64,000 nt of DNA from CAYSCZ01 sp051155775 (GTDB lineage Bacteria > Bacteroidota > Bacteroidia > Cytophagales > Cyclobacteriaceae): the NCBI GenBank assembly GCA_051155775.1, contig DAXETV010000005.1:1-64000 (forward strand). The letters are read 5' to 3'. Within the stretch, counting starts at the first letter, position 1. Every line of letters starts with the position of its first letter. Made by a program: the position numbers and the translations under genes. Under the pieces are notes generated by a model, which had not been told where the DNA came from, searched no databases, and saw only the letters and a list, made by a program, of their open reading frames with translations. Shown here piece by piece: positions 62,760 through 64,000 of this stretch.

Positions 62760-63044
62760 TTAAATGGCTTGTGAGAGTATGTGTTTTATTCTGGAAACAT
62801 GGTCGATAGCTACCTCTTCAGTACTGCTTTTGATATCGTCTGATTTCATATTCTCCACCATACTGTCAATGGCTACCATCGCTAACAAATCCTGAAAGTC
62901 ATCAAGTCCAAATTGGTCTTTGTAAGATTTCATTTTACTGTTGATTGACTTTCCTGCGTTTCTGATCATTTCTTCATCTTCACTCTTCACTCTCATTGGG
63001 TACTCCCTGTTGCCTATTTTAAGTTTAATTGATAAATCATCCAT
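62760..63044 (-). CDS. zapA: Cell division protein ZapA
   Basis: A 94-residue FtsZ-associated protein. It begins with the ZapA beta-strand pattern (LSIKLKIGNREYPMRVKSEDEEMIRNAGKSINSK) followed by an alpha-helical dimer/tetramer tail. The position between the small coiled-coil gene and rny is the Bacteroidota order. Confidence 0.92.
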   Translation of the reverse strand: MDDLSIKLKIGNREYPMRVKSEDEEMIRNAGKSINSKMKSYKDQFGLDDFQDLLAMVAIDSMVENMKSDDIKSSTEEVAIDHVSRIKHILSQAI

Positions 63045-63051
63045 GTAGAAA

Positions 63052-63351
63052 CTAATTTACTTCACTCAAATGATTTATACATTTATCAATTTCGACTATG
63101 TATTTATTGATAACTTCTTTTAAGTCTGCTTCTCCATCCCCGCTTATCTCCAGACTGTCTACAATGTTACGTAATTTTATTTTATTTTGGAAATCAGCCA
63201 AATTCTGCTCCTGGTATTGAAGCTTTGATTTAAGTTGCAAGTTTTCTTTTTTGGTTTTTTCTAATTCTTCCTTCAAATACTTGTGCTCCCTCACAAGCAA
63301 TAATGCTTTTCTTTCAAGGCTTATTAGCTCTTCTCTTAGTTTTCTTTCCAT
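63052..63351 (-). CDS. Small coiled-coil protein between pheT and zapA
   Basis: A 99-residue protein, a nearly continuous heptad-rich coiled coil (ELISLERKALLLVREHKYLKEELEKTKKEN ...) with a short globular end. Its constant place just before zapA suggests a division-related partner (ZapB-like in form), but no signature proves it. It is 7 bp upstream of zapA and 11 bp downstream of pheT. Confidence 0.8.
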   Translation of the reverse strand: MERKLREELISLERKALLLVREHKYLKEELEKTKKENLQLKSKLQYQEQNLADFQNKIKLRNIVDSLEISGDGEADLKEVINKYIVEIDKCINHLSEVN

Positions 63352-63362
63352 AAAAGACGTGA

Positions 63363-64000
63363 TTACTTCCTAATTATGGCTGATATTTCGTTTTCAAATG
63401 CTGCTATCAATTTGTTCATAGTTTTATCAATAACCTTATCGGTAAGCGTTTGCATTTCATCCTGTAAAATAAAGCTTATGGCATAAGACTTTTTGTTTTC
63501 TCCAAGATTTTCTCCTTCGTAGATACTAAAGACATTAATTGACTTGATCAATTTCTTATCTACCCTTAGGGTTATTTCATTGATGTCTTTAAAGGTAATT
63601 GAATTATCAACAACTAATGATAAGTCTCTTCTAACTTCAGGATATTTTATTATGTCCTTAAAAGTAAGGTCATGTTCGACATTTTTAAGCACCGTATCCC
63701 AGTAAACTTCAGCGTAAAAAACATCTTGTTCTATGTACAGCTGATTTTGCAGGGATGCGGATAATTTGCCCAGTTTGGCCAATATTCCATTACTTTCAAA
63801 CTGTAAGCCATAATCAAATTTTTCCTCATCTAATTCTGTACTGTTCATCTTTTGTATATTCAGCGTATCAAATATCTGATGAGTGATTAAGGCAAGGTCA
63901 TAAAAATCGGCATTTATGTTTTTTGCTCTCCAGGATTCGTCGTTTTGTAATCCGGTTAGAAAAATTGATAAAATATTGTGCTCTTTATATTGCTCTTCTA
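63363..64000 (-). CDS. pheT: Phenylalanyl-tRNA synthetase beta subunit, C-terminal part (partial)
   Basis: The frame stays open from the stop at 63363 to the right edge of the window, so about 212 C-terminal residues are seen and the 5' end is missing. The region includes the late beta-subunit domains and the FDX-ACB anticodon-binding domain (KYPEVRRDLSLVVDNSITFKDI ... ENKKSYAISFILQDEMQTLTDKVID). The frame upstream of the internal ATG at 63848 (ADFYDLALITHQIF...) shows that the gene continues past the apparent start. Confidence 0.92.
   Translation of the reverse strand, partial: EEQYKEHNILSIFLTGLQNDESWRAKNINADFYDLALITHQIFDTLNIQKMNSTELDEEKFDYGLQFESNGILAKLGKLSASLQNQLYIEQDVFYAEVYWDTVLKNVEHDLTFKDIIKYPEVRRDLSLVVDNSITFKDINEITLRVDKKLIKSINVFSIYEGENLGENKKSYAISFILQDEMQTLTDKVIDKTMNKLIAAFENEISAIIRK

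Noticed and set aside
63363..63848. Complete 161-residue gene starting at 63848
   Set aside because: The frame stays open to the window edge with PheT-like sequence, so the ATG is internal.

Overview
The window is chromosomal DNA from a Bacteroidota bacterium, most likely a marine or soil Cytophagales-type relative. The evidence is a type IX secretion (T9SS) C-terminal sorting domain, an RprX/RprY-like two-component pair, the order pheT - small coiled-coil protein - zapA - rny, the long GXHH-type isoleucyl-tRNA synthetase, DUF1080 and DUF2807 proteins, and Bacteroidota promoter elements (TTTG-N19-TAnnTTTG upstream of the tRNA). Genes are densely packed on both strands with many 1-4 bp overlaps and several TTG or GTG starts. 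No gene-free stretch exceeds 300 bases. I saw no rRNA, insertion sequence, prophage or CRISPR array.

Layout. 1-8172: two giant surface proteins, a YadA-head/S74-chaperone adhesin (its start lies outside the window) and a T9SS-exported Ig-like/LRR protein; this part looks richer in GC than the rest. 8232-20103 (minus): lspA, ileS, an MMPL/RND exporter, then glyS - MtfA-like - dgt, and a CPA2 antiporter. 20225-29984: a signalling and stress block with a response regulator/thioredoxin reductase-like fusion, an alpha/beta hydrolase, an FRG-domain protein, a MscS channel, a LOG-like protein paired with a HisA paralogue, rprXY, and a cNMP-domain histidine kinase. 30048-32508: small exported proteins and a cytochrome c lipoprotein. 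32604-44734: MFS-hemE, an aminotransferase with a heptose kinase, an orphan PhnD-like lipoprotein, clpS-recR, a Na+/solute symporter, an alkyltransferase-like protein, an SDR, a 59-residue membrane protein, tRNA-Ser(UGA), a thioesterase with mltG, YciO and WbqC. 44842-51867: clpC, a VWA-type membrane protein, fabG and lpd. 51894-55287 (minus): an epimerase-CBS fusion, a DAHP synthase, a KdsC-like phosphatase and sucD. 55445-64000: threonine aldolase, a membrane J-protein, rarA, RidA, an AGCS symporter, rny, zapA and a truncated pheT.

Most of the window is core housekeeping. Three parts look genuinely unusual. First, the minus-strand operon at 52805-55287 has the logic of a 3-deoxy-ulosonate (Kdo-like) pathway: a pentose-phosphate epimerase-like barrel carrying KdsD-like CBS domains, a DAHP/KDO8P-superfamily synthase and a KdsC-type phosphatase. 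Second, a HisA paralogue at 25364 has lost its first catalytic aspartate and sits 6 bp from a LOG/TIGR00725 protein. Third, the fusion at 20225 joins a receiver, a cysteine-less glutaredoxin-like segment and a thioredoxin reductase core lacking CxxC, and a cyclic-nucleotide-domain kinase lies nearby. The IleS also carries the GXHH swap of the HIGH motif that is associated with mupirocin hyper-resistance.
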